From IMG/VR virus record IMGVR_UViG_3300012920_000099, positions 1 to 38,053 of that record: DNA of 38,053 nucleotides; one strand, given 5' to 3'. Below are positions 18,577 through 25,902 of the stretch, one piece after another. Every line of letters begins with the position of its first letter. The first letter of the stretch is position 1. A program made the translations under genes and the position numbers. This stretch comes from a virus. A model generated the notes under the pieces. That model was not told the origin of the DNA. It did no database searches and saw only the letters and a program-made list of their open reading frames with translations.

Positions 18577-19026
18577 TTATCTTAACCTTCTTAGTATTAT
18601 TTCTACATTATCTGCTTGGTCAAATTCCTTTATTAAAAATCTAACAATAATTCTGTAAGCGTTTTGGTCCGCTTTATTCTGTACTGTTATCTTTATTAGT
18701 TTAACTCTAGGTTCATACTTTGCGATAACTTTTCTTATATTTTGTTTGATAGCAACTGTAGTTATTACATCAGCTGGTTCAAATAGTAATGCTCTGAGAT
18801 TTGCTCCCTTGTCTCGCTGAAAGGGTCTATCACTAAAGTTACTTACTAATAAATTTCGGATAGCATTCTTAATAGCATTATCGTCCTTTAGTGGAATGAT
18901 ATCTTTTCTTATTGGATGTATCTTAAGCGATAGGTCTAAGTCCCTGTGGCCAACTTGTCTAGCCACTACTTTAGCTTTTCGTATATCTCCGATTACACTT
19001 TTATCTGATTGGATTGTTGTTGCCAT
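18577..19026 (-). CDS. 25: Baseplate wedge protein gp25 (GPW/gp25 family), 149 aa
   Basis: A small wedge protein that nucleates sheath assembly. It carries the family's EPR motif (E105-P106-R107 in 'AKYEPRVKLIKI'), the 'AIKNAIRNLLVSNFSDRPFQ' helix and 'LRALLFEP'. Length is typical. There is no Shine-Dalgarno sequence before the ATG. Instead an exact late box TATAAATA ends six bases upstream (TATAAATA-ATACT-ATG), which would start the mRNA on or next to the ATG. It is followed directly by gp6. Confidence 0.95.
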   Translation of the reverse strand: MATTIQSDKSVIGDIRKAKVVARQVGHRDLDLSLKIHPIRKDIIPLKDDNAIKNAIRNLLVSNFSDRPFQRDKGANLRALLFEPADVITTVAIKQNIRKVIAKYEPRVKLIKITVQNKADQNAYRIIVRFLIKEFDQADNVEIILRRLR

Positions 19027-19031
19027 AGTAT

Positions 19032-19039
19032 TATTTATA
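19032..19039 (-). promoter_or_regulatory. T4-type late promoter box giving a leaderless gp25 mRNA
   Basis: Exact TATAAATA on the minus strand, in the 17-base gap between the gp5 stop and the gp25 ATG. In T4, late transcription starts about 5-7 bases after the box, which here is the ATG itself. Confidence 0.7.
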
Positions 19040-19043
19040 CATA

Positions 19044-19715
19044 TTACTCAGGAGTTCCGGTTTTACCTCCACTATCTCCTGTATGAACATGAGTATCTAG
19101 AGTTATTTCTTTACCTGTTATACTGTCAGTAGCAACAATAGTCGAATCATTTGTTTGAGCTCCAGTAACATGTAGTGTTCCCGTAATTGTTGTATTACCA
19201 TCAATATTTACAATATCATTTACAGCATTTATTTCTACTGTTCCATCATTATTGATATTAATTGTTGTACCAGAAGCATGTTGAATATTAATTCTTTTTG
19301 AACCATCAGTGTTATCATATTCAATTAAATGTCCACCTTCTGTTTTATGTACTTTATTTGTAGGCGGATTTAATTGAGCTTCTGTTGGTATATCAATTAC
19401 TGATTCTGTTTGAGTTGCAACTGAACCCATTATGATTGGGTCTTGAGCAGAGTTACCATCTCTAAAGAATCCTACTACAGTAGAACCAATCTCTAACTCA
19501 TGGTTAGAACCAACACCTTTTAAAGATGCAGATGTATTTGGCATCATCACTGTAGCCATAGGTAACTTTTCTGTAGGTAGTATACCAGTATCCTGAGTGT
19601 GGTATCCAAAGCATCTCACCTTAACACGGTTTAAAAATTTCGGATCGTTCACACTTTCTACAACCCCTATAAACCAAGAGAAGGTTCCCTTTCCTATAAA
19701 CTGGTCATCATACAT
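19044..19715 (-). CDS. 5: Baseplate central spike gp5 without lysozyme domain, 223 aa
   Basis: Residues 10-105 form the OB-fold domain ('FSWFIGVVESVNDPKFLNRV', 'VKVRCFGYHTQDTGILPTEK', 'IGSTVVGFFRDGNSAQDPII'). Residues 125-200 are a short triple-beta-helix needle of octad-like repeats ('TTININNDGTVEINAVNDIV'). The C-terminus has H209-V-H211, similar to the His-x-His metal site at the tip of P2 gpV spikes. T4 gp5 is 575 aa and has a lysozyme domain between OB fold and helix. It is absent here, so peptidoglycan degradation must be supplied elsewhere. The start overlaps the stop of the hub gene, with AGAGGA upstream. Confidence 0.9.
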   Translation of the reverse strand: MYDDQFIGKGTFSWFIGVVESVNDPKFLNRVKVRCFGYHTQDTGILPTEKLPMATVMMPNTSASLKGVGSNHELEIGSTVVGFFRDGNSAQDPIIMGSVATQTESVIDIPTEAQLNPPTNKVHKTEGGHLIEYDNTDGSKRINIQHASGTTININNDGTVEINAVNDIVNIDGNTTITGTLHVTGAQTNDSTIVATDSITGKEITLDTHVHTGDSGGKTGTPE

Positions 19716-21055
19716 TATGACGCTTCCTCCTCTGGTGTTATCTTAACGATATCTTCCATACTTTCAATAAAAGAATCCTTCTTAACTTTTACATTCATAT
19801 TATAATCTTCCTTAAAGATATGTGTAATAGACGCTACTAAATATTTACCTGATAGATATACATCCTGTGGTACTTCCTTATCATCTGCTCCAGCTCTAGT
19901 AATATCCAATTCTATTGTATTACCTAACTTAAAATCAAAGTCTCCATTTAACTGAAGGTCTAATGTTATACTATTTAAATTATGTAAAACTGATTGTGAC
20001 GATAATAAAGTTGGTGATGTAGACTGATGGTAATTATCCTGCTCGTATGCTTCGCTATTTAATGATATAAAATAGTTCTTACCTTCTGTATGTTGGTCAA
20101 ATGTTCTATCTAAAAACTTTGTCTTCTCTGAGAATGGAACATTATCATTGAGCTTTTTATCGCCTTTATAGTTAAAGAATAATTTATCATCAAATGTTTT
20201 TGTTGCTATATCATAAGTATGCATGGTAGCACCAAATGAACCTTCAGCCCCTGCTCTTAGTTTTGATACATTAAAGTCTGATGATAGGCCTTTAATTTTT
20301 AGTCGTTCTTCTCTGTAATTTTCTACTGGTTTATCTTCAGCGCCAATATCTGATAGAAAGAAAGGTTCATACTTATATGTATCATACACTTCTTTATCCA
20401 TCATTGTACTTAAAGCTTCAAACTTAACATCACCCGATGCAGTCTCAAAAAAGAAGTATGGAGTTTTATCTAAGAATGCATTCCTAGCTAACCATTCTAT
20501 ACAACTTAATGGTTTCATACGAGGATATATACCTGTAGCCAATCCACCAGCTTCATCAATATCTAATAACTTTGCATCTATTTTTAAATCACTAGTACAT
20601 ATATCTTTAATGTTCTTTCCTATAGCTCCTTCAAATGGTCTAACTAAAGTTCTGAATTGATTATTATATACAAACTCAGATACACATCTGAATGTCATAT
20701 TAGTTACACTAGGTTTAATCCTAGAGAAGTTTTTAATTTCTGCTATACGTAAATTTAGTAAGAACTCTTTTCTTTCTTTTGTTTCAACATCTTTTCTAAA
20801 AAGATTAATCTCTACCTTTTCGCCGGTACCAATCTTTAAAGATTCTAATATACTAAGAGCATCAGCTATTGTAAACTCTACTTCTATATGTTTTCTAAAT
20901 AAGCTTTCTGTAATTTTTATTTCAAGAACTTGATTCCTAACTTCTATATGTTGTTCTGGTCCATCAGTTTCTGCAAGATTAGAAAATATCTTTAGTGTTT
21001 CTAAACCGTATCCATTAGCCTTAAAGCTATTATCAAAGTTTGATGTATTAGGCAT
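19715..21055 (-). CDS. 27: Baseplate hub protein, gp27-like, 446 aa
   Basis: It sits directly before the gp5 spike gene, with which gp27 trimers form the cell-puncturing complex. Visible features are an N-terminal beta domain ('IEVRNQVLEIKITESLFRKH', 'IEVEFTIADALSILESLKIG'), a 'GKNIKDICTSDLKID' helix, and 'LSCIEWLARNAFLDKTPYFF', the helix-strand pattern of the gpD/gp27 hub fold. A C-terminal beta domain ends 'VYLSGKYLVASITHIFKEDY'. T4 gp27 is 391 aa. It overlaps the 3' end of gp53 by eight bases. Assignment rests on fold-like motifs and position. Confidence 0.8.
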   Translation of the reverse strand: MPNTSNFDNSFKANGYGLETLKIFSNLAETDGPEQHIEVRNQVLEIKITESLFRKHIEVEFTIADALSILESLKIGTGEKVEINLFRKDVETKERKEFLLNLRIAEIKNFSRIKPSVTNMTFRCVSEFVYNNQFRTLVRPFEGAIGKNIKDICTSDLKIDAKLLDIDEAGGLATGIYPRMKPLSCIEWLARNAFLDKTPYFFFETASGDVKFEALSTMMDKEVYDTYKYEPFFLSDIGAEDKPVENYREERLKIKGLSSDFNVSKLRAGAEGSFGATMHTYDIATKTFDDKLFFNYKGDKKLNDNVPFSEKTKFLDRTFDQHTEGKNYFISLNSEAYEQDNYHQSTSPTLLSSQSVLHNLNSITLDLQLNGDFDFKLGNTIELDITRAGADDKEVPQDVYLSGKYLVASITHIFKEDYNMNVKVKKDSFIESMEDIVKITPEEEAS

Positions 21056-21905
21056 TTAATAGTCTCTTGAATTTGTCAGCAAATTGTCCAACATAATTAG
21101 GGTCCACATATCTCATTCTTGATCTTTGCTCATTCTTTTCAAATTCATGAGTTCTATTTGATACAAATGTTAAGTCAGCATCAGGTACTCCGCCTGAAAC
21201 AGTTTCACCGGTTAATGCTCCTAGGTCATTCCTTGCCGGTACATTAGTAGGTATATGTGTACTATTAGTTACTGGTCTTCTGCTTACGTCTGTTTTCTTA
21301 TGATAAAAGTAAGGTGCATCGGCATATCTATAGACTCTGAAAGAAGATACAGAGTCTGTTGATGTACTACCTATTACCAACTCTGGAGCAACAAATGTAC
21401 CAGTGGTATTCTGTACTATAAGTTGACTTAAGTCGGTAATCTTTCTAGTTAAAGTTCCTGTAGCTCCTGTAGTTCCACCTGTGATAGTCTCGCCTACTTT
21501 AAATCTACCAGCTAAACTATTTCTATGAGAAGTAATTGGACTTTCTATTAATCCGTCACTTGTTCTGTCTATGGTGCTAGGATTTGTTTCTATCGCAAAT
21601 CCATTATATTCTACCTCCATAAATTTAAGCAAGGCTTCTTGAGATACTGGCCATGAACGATATCCATCGTGTAAGTATTCATTTATAACAAAGAACGTCC
21701 AATAAAAATCTTGGTTACCATATAATCTACTCGATACTATATCTGGTCTTTCACCATTTATAATATTATAAAAACGATAACCCGAAAAGTTATCTACAAA
21801 ATCTTGTAATGGTTTAACGTGTCTGAATATGTCAACCATATTTTGTACAATACCATTTCTTTCAAAATCATATTCAACCTTTGGGAATTGTTTAAAGTAT
21901 GCCAT
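21048..21905 (-). CDS. 53: Baseplate wedge protein gp53 with an inserted beta module, 285 aa
   Basis: The first 100 residues match gp53 ('MAYFKQFPKVEYDFERNG', 'ERPDIVSSRLYGNQDFYWTF', 'FVINEYLHDGYRSWPVS'), a protein that helps close six wedges round the hub. The family is about 200 aa. The excess is an insertion at residues about 134-185 with 'VGETITGGTTGATG' and 'APELVIGSTS', a unit also seen in other structural proteins in this window. The C-terminus 'RMRYVDPNYVGQFADKFKRL' resembles the family end. A strong GGAGG ribosome site lies within the end of gp48, and stop and start overlap. Confidence 0.88.
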   Translation of the reverse strand: MAYFKQFPKVEYDFERNGIVQNMVDIFRHVKPLQDFVDNFSGYRFYNIINGERPDIVSSRLYGNQDFYWTFFVINEYLHDGYRSWPVSQEALLKFMEVEYNGFAIETNPSTIDRTSDGLIESPITSHRNSLAGRFKVGETITGGTTGATGTLTRKITDLSQLIVQNTTGTFVAPELVIGSTSTDSVSSFRVYRYADAPYFYHKKTDVSRRPVTNSTHIPTNVPARNDLGALTGETVSGGVPDADLTFVSNRTHEFEKNEQRSRMRYVDPNYVGQFADKFKRLLNA

Positions 21906-22828
21906 TATCCTTCACCTCCTGATTGACCAGATGTAGTATCATCTGACTCTGCCGGTGCTTCCTCATTCTTTACCGGTGTTGTTGGACCTAGTGCATCAGA
22001 GCCTGGGAATCCATCAGCTTCATTATATAAGTCTTGTCTTACCATTGCTCTTGTTTCCTGGAAGGTTAAACTTAAATCTAATTCACTAGGAGAACCATCA
22101 GCATGCGAAGAGTTAGTAGATGGATTAAATGTTGTGGTCATATTAGTTAAGAATGAATTTAGTATTGTTGGTAAGTATGGGTTTCTATCTTCTTTTAGCA
22201 TAAAGCTAATTTTAAATTCTGCAGGATACTGTAAGGATAGAGCTCCTGTTTTATCTGGGTACATATAGTTTCTAAATATATTAATTATTTGTTTTGCTGT
22301 ATCAGACTCAGCTTTACTTTCAGATATAAATTTAAAATCTAATTGAAACGTTCTAACTGATGTACCTTCAAAGGCTACTTTAGTATTTGGATTGACAGCA
22401 ACACCACCTTCAATAGCAGCTAATCTTGTACCTTTAGCTATTGTATCTATACCTGGTATACCAGAAAACATATCAGCATTTAATAAAGCACCTGCTGTTA
22501 AATCAGCTTGAGTCAATCCAGTTGATTCTCCAGACCTTACACCTATACTAGTAAGTAAAGCATTTAATCCACCACCTACCATTCCTGCATCAAAGTTAGC
22601 ATAGTTAGCACTATCAGCAAGATTCATACCTATAGGTTGATACATGAATATCTTATATGGTTCTATTGTTGCATCGCCTTCGCGTTCAAATACCTGTATG
22701 CATATATATGGATTACCTAATTCAATAAACCTTGATAGCTGAGCAGGAAATATAACGATTTCAGATTCGTTACCTTTTTCTTCCGTACTCTCCTGGGTAC
22801 TTTCCTGTTCTTGTTCTGTTTCTGCCAT
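21905..22828 (-). CDS. 48: Baseplate tail-tube cap gp48, 307 aa
   Basis: gp48 sits on the baseplate hub and starts tail-tube polymerisation together with gp54. The N-terminal 30 residues are an acidic Glu/Ser/Thr tail. Then come 'VIFPAQLSRFIELGNPYICI' and 'IEPYKIFMYQPIGMN'. The C-terminal half has the tube-family pattern 'VRTFQLDFKFISESKAESDT', 'IINIFRNYMYPD', 'YPAEFKISFMLKE' and 'LDLSLTFQETRAMVRQDLY'. The last 30 residues are disordered and acidic. AAGGG precedes the ATG. A minus-strand late box at 22865-22872 gives a leader of about 30 bases. Distinction from gp54 is by position and length. Confidence 0.8.
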   Translation of the reverse strand: MAETEQEQESTQESTEEKGNESEIVIFPAQLSRFIELGNPYICIQVFEREGDATIEPYKIFMYQPIGMNLADSANYANFDAGMVGGGLNALLTSIGVRSGESTGLTQADLTAGALLNADMFSGIPGIDTIAKGTRLAAIEGGVAVNPNTKVAFEGTSVRTFQLDFKFISESKAESDTAKQIINIFRNYMYPDKTGALSLQYPAEFKISFMLKEDRNPYLPTILNSFLTNMTTTFNPSTNSSHADGSPSELDLSLTFQETRAMVRQDLYNEADGFPGSDALGPTTPVKNEEAPAESDDTTSGQSGGEG

Positions 22829-22837
22829 ATTAACCCT

Positions 22838-22845
22838 TATAAATA
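22838..22845 (+). promoter_or_regulatory. T4-type late promoter box for gp4
   Basis: Exact TATAAATA on the plus strand, 26 bases before the gp4 ATG. The predicted leader of about 21 bases contains no Shine-Dalgarno sequence. Only two exact plus-strand TATAAATA boxes were found in the window, both immediately before plus-strand late genes. Confidence 0.75.
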
Positions 22846-22864
22846 AAAAATAAACTAATACAAT

Positions 22865-22872
22865 TATTTATA
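22865..22872 (-). promoter_or_regulatory. T4-type late promoter box for gp48-gp53-hub operon
   Basis: Exact TATAAATA on the minus strand, overlapping the first base of the gp4 start codon. It faces away from the plus-strand box 20 bases off, so both late operons are served from a 43-base gap. Confidence 0.75.
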
Positions 22873-23312
22873 TGAGTTACAAAGGTAGATACAAATTAAA
22901 GAATCCAAAGAAATATGCGGGTGATCCGAATAAGATTACCTATAGGTCATTATGGGAAAGGAATACATTTAGGTGGTGTGAGAACAATCCAAAGGTAAAA
23001 CTATGGAACTCTGAAGAAGTTGTCGTTCCATATAAATCTTCTGTAGATGGTAGAATCCATAGATACTTTGTTGATTTACTTATTCAGATGGAAGATAAAA
23101 AGACATATCTGGTAGAAATTAAACCAAAGAGTCAGACATTACCACCAAAGAAAAAGTCACGAAGAACTAAAAAATATATTAAGGAGATAGCCACTTTTGC
23201 GGTAAATAACGATAAGTGGAATGCTGCTAATAAATTTGCTGAACATAACGGTTGGCAGTTTCAGGTATGGACAGAAGAAACTTTAAAAAATCTAAACATC
23301 AAAGTACTGTGA
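22872..23312 (+). CDS. 4: Head completion protein gp4 (gp50), nuclease-like fold, 146 aa
   Basis: The sequence matches the T4 gp4 head-completion family in length (150 aa in T4) and motifs: 'KGRYKLKNPKKYAGDP', 'YRSLWERNTFRWCENNPKVK', 'SEEVVVPYKSSVDGRIHRYF', and a C-terminal 'WQFQVWTEETL'. It has PD-(D/E)xK nuclease-like residues: E29 in the first helix, D68 in HRYFVDL, and E82-x-K84 in LVEIKPK. gp4 acts after DNA packaging, before tail joining. First gene of the plus-strand late operon, with no ribosome site in its short leader. Confidence 0.93.
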   Translation: MSYKGRYKLKNPKKYAGDPNKITYRSLWERNTFRWCENNPKVKLWNSEEVVVPYKSSVDGRIHRYFVDLLIQMEDKKTYLVEIKPKSQTLPPKKKSRRTKKYIKEIATFAVNNDKWNAANKFAEHNGWQFQVWTEETLKNLNIKVL

Positions 23313-23318
23313 TAACTT

Positions 23319-23326
23319 TATAAATA
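23319..23326 (+). promoter_or_regulatory. T4-type late promoter box giving a leaderless mRNA
   Basis: Exact TATAAATA on the plus strand followed by five bases (GTATT) and the ATG of the next gene, the same spacing as at gp25. No Shine-Dalgarno sequence is present. Confidence 0.7.
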
Positions 23327-23331
23327 GTATT

Positions 23332-23922
23332 ATGGCTAGTTTATTTGATACACTACAGGCACAGGCATTTCGAGCTGGTATTGAGGGTCGGACAAAAGAA
23401 TCACAGAAGTGGTTCAAAAAGAAAGTCCAGGAACTATCAATTCCTAGTAGACAAAAGATACTCAGAGATAGTGCCTTGAAGAGAACCGGTACAGAGATAC
23501 GTGGAAACATGTACATGTACTTCTATGACCCTAAGCTAAAGAAAGAATTACCATACTATGATAGGTTTCCTTTGTCTATTATAGTTGACCCAGCTCCTGG
23601 TGGATTCTATGGATTAAATCTACATTACTTAAACTATAATGTTAGAGCAAGATTCTTAGATGACCTAATGGGATTAGGACCAGCCAATCCTAGAGAAAAC
23701 TCTAGATTAAGAAAGATTAGATATAATCTATTAAAAGGAACTAGAAAATACAAAGAGTTTAAACCATGTTTTAAACACTATCTCGGTAAACATGTTAAAT
23801 CACAGTTTGCTTTAGTACCGATGACTGAATGGGAAATAGCAATCTTTTTACCAATAGAACAATTTAAGAAGAAGAGTAAGACTGCCGTCTGGCAAGAAAG
23901 TCTTAAAATAGCGAGAAGATAA
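23332..23922 (+). CDS. Virion/head-completion protein, possibly DNA end protector gp2, 196 aa
   Basis: A basic protein with family-typical blocks 'SLFDTLQAQAFRAGIEGRTK', 'GNMYMYFYDPKLKKELPYYD', 'RFPLSIIVDPAPGGFYGLNL' and 'HYLNYNVRARFLDDLMGL', which I recognise as conserved across T4-like marine phages. T4 places gene 2 (DNA end protector) next to gene 4, and this gene is next to gp4, so gp2 is my best suggestion. T4 gp2 is longer (274 aa), and I cannot confirm homology without a search. It is preceded by a late box five bases from the ATG and has no ribosome site. Confidence 0.6.
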   Translation: MASLFDTLQAQAFRAGIEGRTKESQKWFKKKVQELSIPSRQKILRDSALKRTGTEIRGNMYMYFYDPKLKKELPYYDRFPLSIIVDPAPGGFYGLNLHYLNYNVRARFLDDLMGLGPANPRENSRLRKIRYNLLKGTRKYKEFKPCFKHYLGKHVKSQFALVPMTEWEIAIFLPIEQFKKKSKTAVWQESLKIARR

Positions 23923-23925
23923 TAA

Positions 23926-24576
23926 ATGGCAAATAGTGTAGATGATATAAAATCATTAATTGGAAAAAAAGGTGGAGTATCGAGACCTAATAGATTCCAG
24001 GTAATATTTACACCACCTTCAGTTTCATTACTGAATTTAAATCCAGAAGTACTAGTTGGTTCACTAGTCTCTGGAAGTTTTAAAGTTAAGAATTTAATAA
24101 ATGATCCTCGAGATATATCTTTGCTCTGTATGAGTGCTCAGCTTCCTGGTAGACAAATAACTACCGCTGATTACATTGCTGAAAAACAAGCAGTGCCTCA
24201 AGTACAGAGTATTATAGATGAAGATGTCACATTAAAGTTTATGTTAACAAATGATTACTATATGAAGATACTGTTTGATAACTGGGTAAGTGGTATTGTA
24301 GACTTAGATAGTTATCGCGTTGGATATAAAAAAGATTTTGCGGTTGATGTTGTTATACAGCAACTCAATCAAAAAAATATACCAGTGTACGGAGTAAGGT
24401 TAGAGAATGCTTTCCCTACAACCGTCTCTGCTATAGAATTGGATAATAGTGCGGAGAACTCTATCCAAGAATTATCAGTAACTTTTAGTTACGATAAGTA
24501 TGAACCCGAAGGACCTGTAAGTAGTACATTAAGTGCCTTAAGGTCAGCGGCTGATTTGGTTACCAATTTGGGTTAA
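23926..24576 (+). CDS. 54: Tail-tube-fold protein, baseplate tube initiator gp54-like, 216 aa
   Basis: 'KGGVSRPNRFQVIFTPP' followed by 'ISLLCMSAQLPGRQITTADY', 'VTLKFMLTNDYYMKILFDNW' and 'IQELSVTFSYDKYEP' is the pattern of the T4 gp19/gp54 tail-tube family. The bulk tube protein gp19 normally sits with the sheath gene gp18, which is not here. This copy lies among hub genes, just before the gp26 and tape-measure genes, so it is more likely gp54, the first tube ring on the baseplate. T4 gp54 is 320 aa, so this one is short. It begins four bases after the preceding stop. Confidence 0.7.
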   Translation: MANSVDDIKSLIGKKGGVSRPNRFQVIFTPPSVSLLNLNPEVLVGSLVSGSFKVKNLINDPRDISLLCMSAQLPGRQITTADYIAEKQAVPQVQSIIDEDVTLKFMLTNDYYMKILFDNWVSGIVDLDSYRVGYKKDFAVDVVIQQLNQKNIPVYGVRLENAFPTTVSAIELDNSAENSIQELSVTFSYDKYEPEGPVSSTLSALRSAADLVTNLG

Positions 24577-24603
24577 TAATTTATAATGTTATAGGAGTAT
24601 ATA

Positions 24604-25317
24604 ATGGCTTTACCAAAAATGAATGTTCCTCAGTATAAGATTGAATTACCTTCAACTGGAGAACAGATTAATATGAGACCTTATCTTGTTAAGGAAGAAA
24701 AGGTACTTATGATTGCATTGGAATCTAACGACCCGGTGCAAATATCAGAAGCAGTTAGAAATATTATAATGTCATGTTATAGTATTAATAGTTTAGATGA
24801 CCTGACTGTATTTGATATCGAGTATCTATTCTTAATGTTAAGGGCTAAGTCTGTAGGAGAAAAAATGAACCTACAGATTAAATGCGTTGAGGAAGGTTGT
24901 GGTGGATTATCACCAATAACGATTGATGTTGCTGATGTAGAAATCATTAACAAAAATCAAGATAGAAACATCATGTTAGATAAAAAATCTGGCATAGGAG
25001 TTGTTTTAAATTATCCATCTTTAGAGATGATAGCTAACTTAGATGCAGAAAAGCTAAATTCATCTGAAGGAATGATGGATGTAATAGTAGAATCTATAGA
25101 TTCAATTTTTGATAATGATAATGTATATGATGCATCGGTTGAAACTAAAGAAGAATTAAATTCTTTTATTGATAATCTTAACGGAGAGCAATACAGAAAG
25201 ATTATAGAATTCTTTAGAGAAGTACCAGCCGTGTATTATAAATCTGATTACGATTGTATTAAGTGTGGTAAGAATAATGATGTAGAGTTGAGAGGACTGA
25301 ATAGTTTTTTTACATAA
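24604..25317 (+). CDS. 26: Baseplate hub/tail assembly chaperone gp26-like, zero-frame product, 237 aa
   Basis: The family is T4_baseplate (gp26). Visible blocks are 'LPKMNVPQYKIELPSTGEQI', 'EEKVLMIALESNDPVQISEA', 'VRNIIMSCYSINSLDDLTVF' and 'DIEYLFLMLRAKSVGEK'. Two cysteine pairs, C94/C99 and C218/C221 (CIKCGKNND), form a likely zinc ribbon. The good ribosome site AGGAG lies six bases before the ATG. The gene ends in seven T's directly before the stop, from which a -1 shift opens a 65-codon extension. It stands just before the tape measure, the classic place of the frameshifted tail assembly chaperone pair (lambda gpG/gpGT). Confidence 0.88.
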   Translation: MALPKMNVPQYKIELPSTGEQINMRPYLVKEEKVLMIALESNDPVQISEAVRNIIMSCYSINSLDDLTVFDIEYLFLMLRAKSVGEKMNLQIKCVEEGCGGLSPITIDVADVEIINKNQDRNIMLDKKSGIGVVLNYPSLEMIANLDAEKLNSSEGMMDVIVESIDSIFDNDNVYDASVETKEELNSFIDNLNGEQYRKIIEFFREVPAVYYKSDYDCIKCGKNNDVELRGLNSFFT

Positions 25318-25508
25318 GCCTCTCGCACGATAGTTTAAGTAATCACTATCAAACAAACTTTGCATTAATGCAACATCATAAGTACAGTCTAACAGAGATT
25401 GATAATATGATGCCGTGGGAGAGGGAAATTTATTTATCTCTACTCAAGGACCATATACAACAAGAAAATCAGAAGATAGAATCTATGAATAAGAGAAGGA
25501 GAAGATAA
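24604..25508 (+). CDS. gp26-gp51-like fusion made by -1 frameshift, 301 aa (predicted)
   Basis: The minus-one frame is open from the T run at 25305-25311 to TAA at 25506-25508. It encodes 'YISLSHDSLSNHYQTNFALM', 'QHHKYSLTEIDNMMPWEREI' and 'YLSLLKDHIQQENQKI', then a basic RRRR end. The block HHKYSL..I..MMPWEREIY is typical of chaperone extensions in T4-like phages. Sequence upstream of the first in-frame ATG (25368) looks family-like too, which favours frameshifting over a separate start. The alternative is a 46-aa protein starting at 25368. The fusion stop overlaps the next ATG (TAATG). Frameshift efficiency is unknown. Confidence 0.75.
25305..25311 (+). promoter_or_regulatory. Slippery heptamer T-TTT-TTT for -1 frameshift
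   Basis: Seven T's read as AGT TTT TTT in the gp26 frame, with the stop two codons later. Both tRNAs can re-pair perfectly in the -1 frame. I did not find an obvious strong pseudoknot directly downstream. Confidence 0.7.
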
Positions 25509-25894
25509 TGTCTAATGACAGAGAAAGATTCAGCGGTGATATGAGTCGTAACGAAGTTGAAATAGATTTAAGTAAATTTATGGAAATGGTTACGGAGAAT
25601 AACCAACTGAAACAACAAATCTGGGAAATGGAACATGATGATAAAAAGAATCCATGGCAGAAGTGGATTTTTATGGCGAAAGCGGTTGATGCATGGAGGA
25701 TATGGCCAAGAGCATTCTTAAGTGTTTATATATTTTTAATTTATTTTGTAGTAATGTGGTTCCTAGATTTAGAAGCACCAACGATGGAACAGAGTGGTTT
25801 AATATCAATCTTAGTTGGAGCAGGAGCAGCTTGGTTTGGACTATATGTAAATAGTGCTGCAAAAGAACACGATTCAGATAACCAAAAAAAGTAA
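25508..25894 (+). CDS. Membrane protein next to tape measure, holin-like candidate, 128 aa
   Basis: The N-terminal 55 residues are charged with a coiled stretch ('FMEMVTENNQLKQQIWEMEH'). Then come 'DAWRIWPRAFLSVYIFLIYF' with a transmembrane helix at about 70-90 and a second helix 'GLISILVGAGAAWFGLYV' at about 100-118. The C-terminus is charged. Similar two-helix proteins occur at this spot in marine T4-like phages. The Gly/Ala-rich second helix is reminiscent of small holins, but no lysin gene is nearby, so holin is only a guess. A strong AAGGAG lies before the ATG, which overlaps the frameshift product's stop. Confidence 0.6.
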   Translation: MSNDRERFSGDMSRNEVEIDLSKFMEMVTENNQLKQQIWEMEHDDKKNPWQKWIFMAKAVDAWRIWPRAFLSVYIFLIYFVVMWFLDLEAPTMEQSGLISILVGAGAAWFGLYVNSAAKEHDSDNQKK

Positions 25895-25902
25895 AATAAA
25901 AA

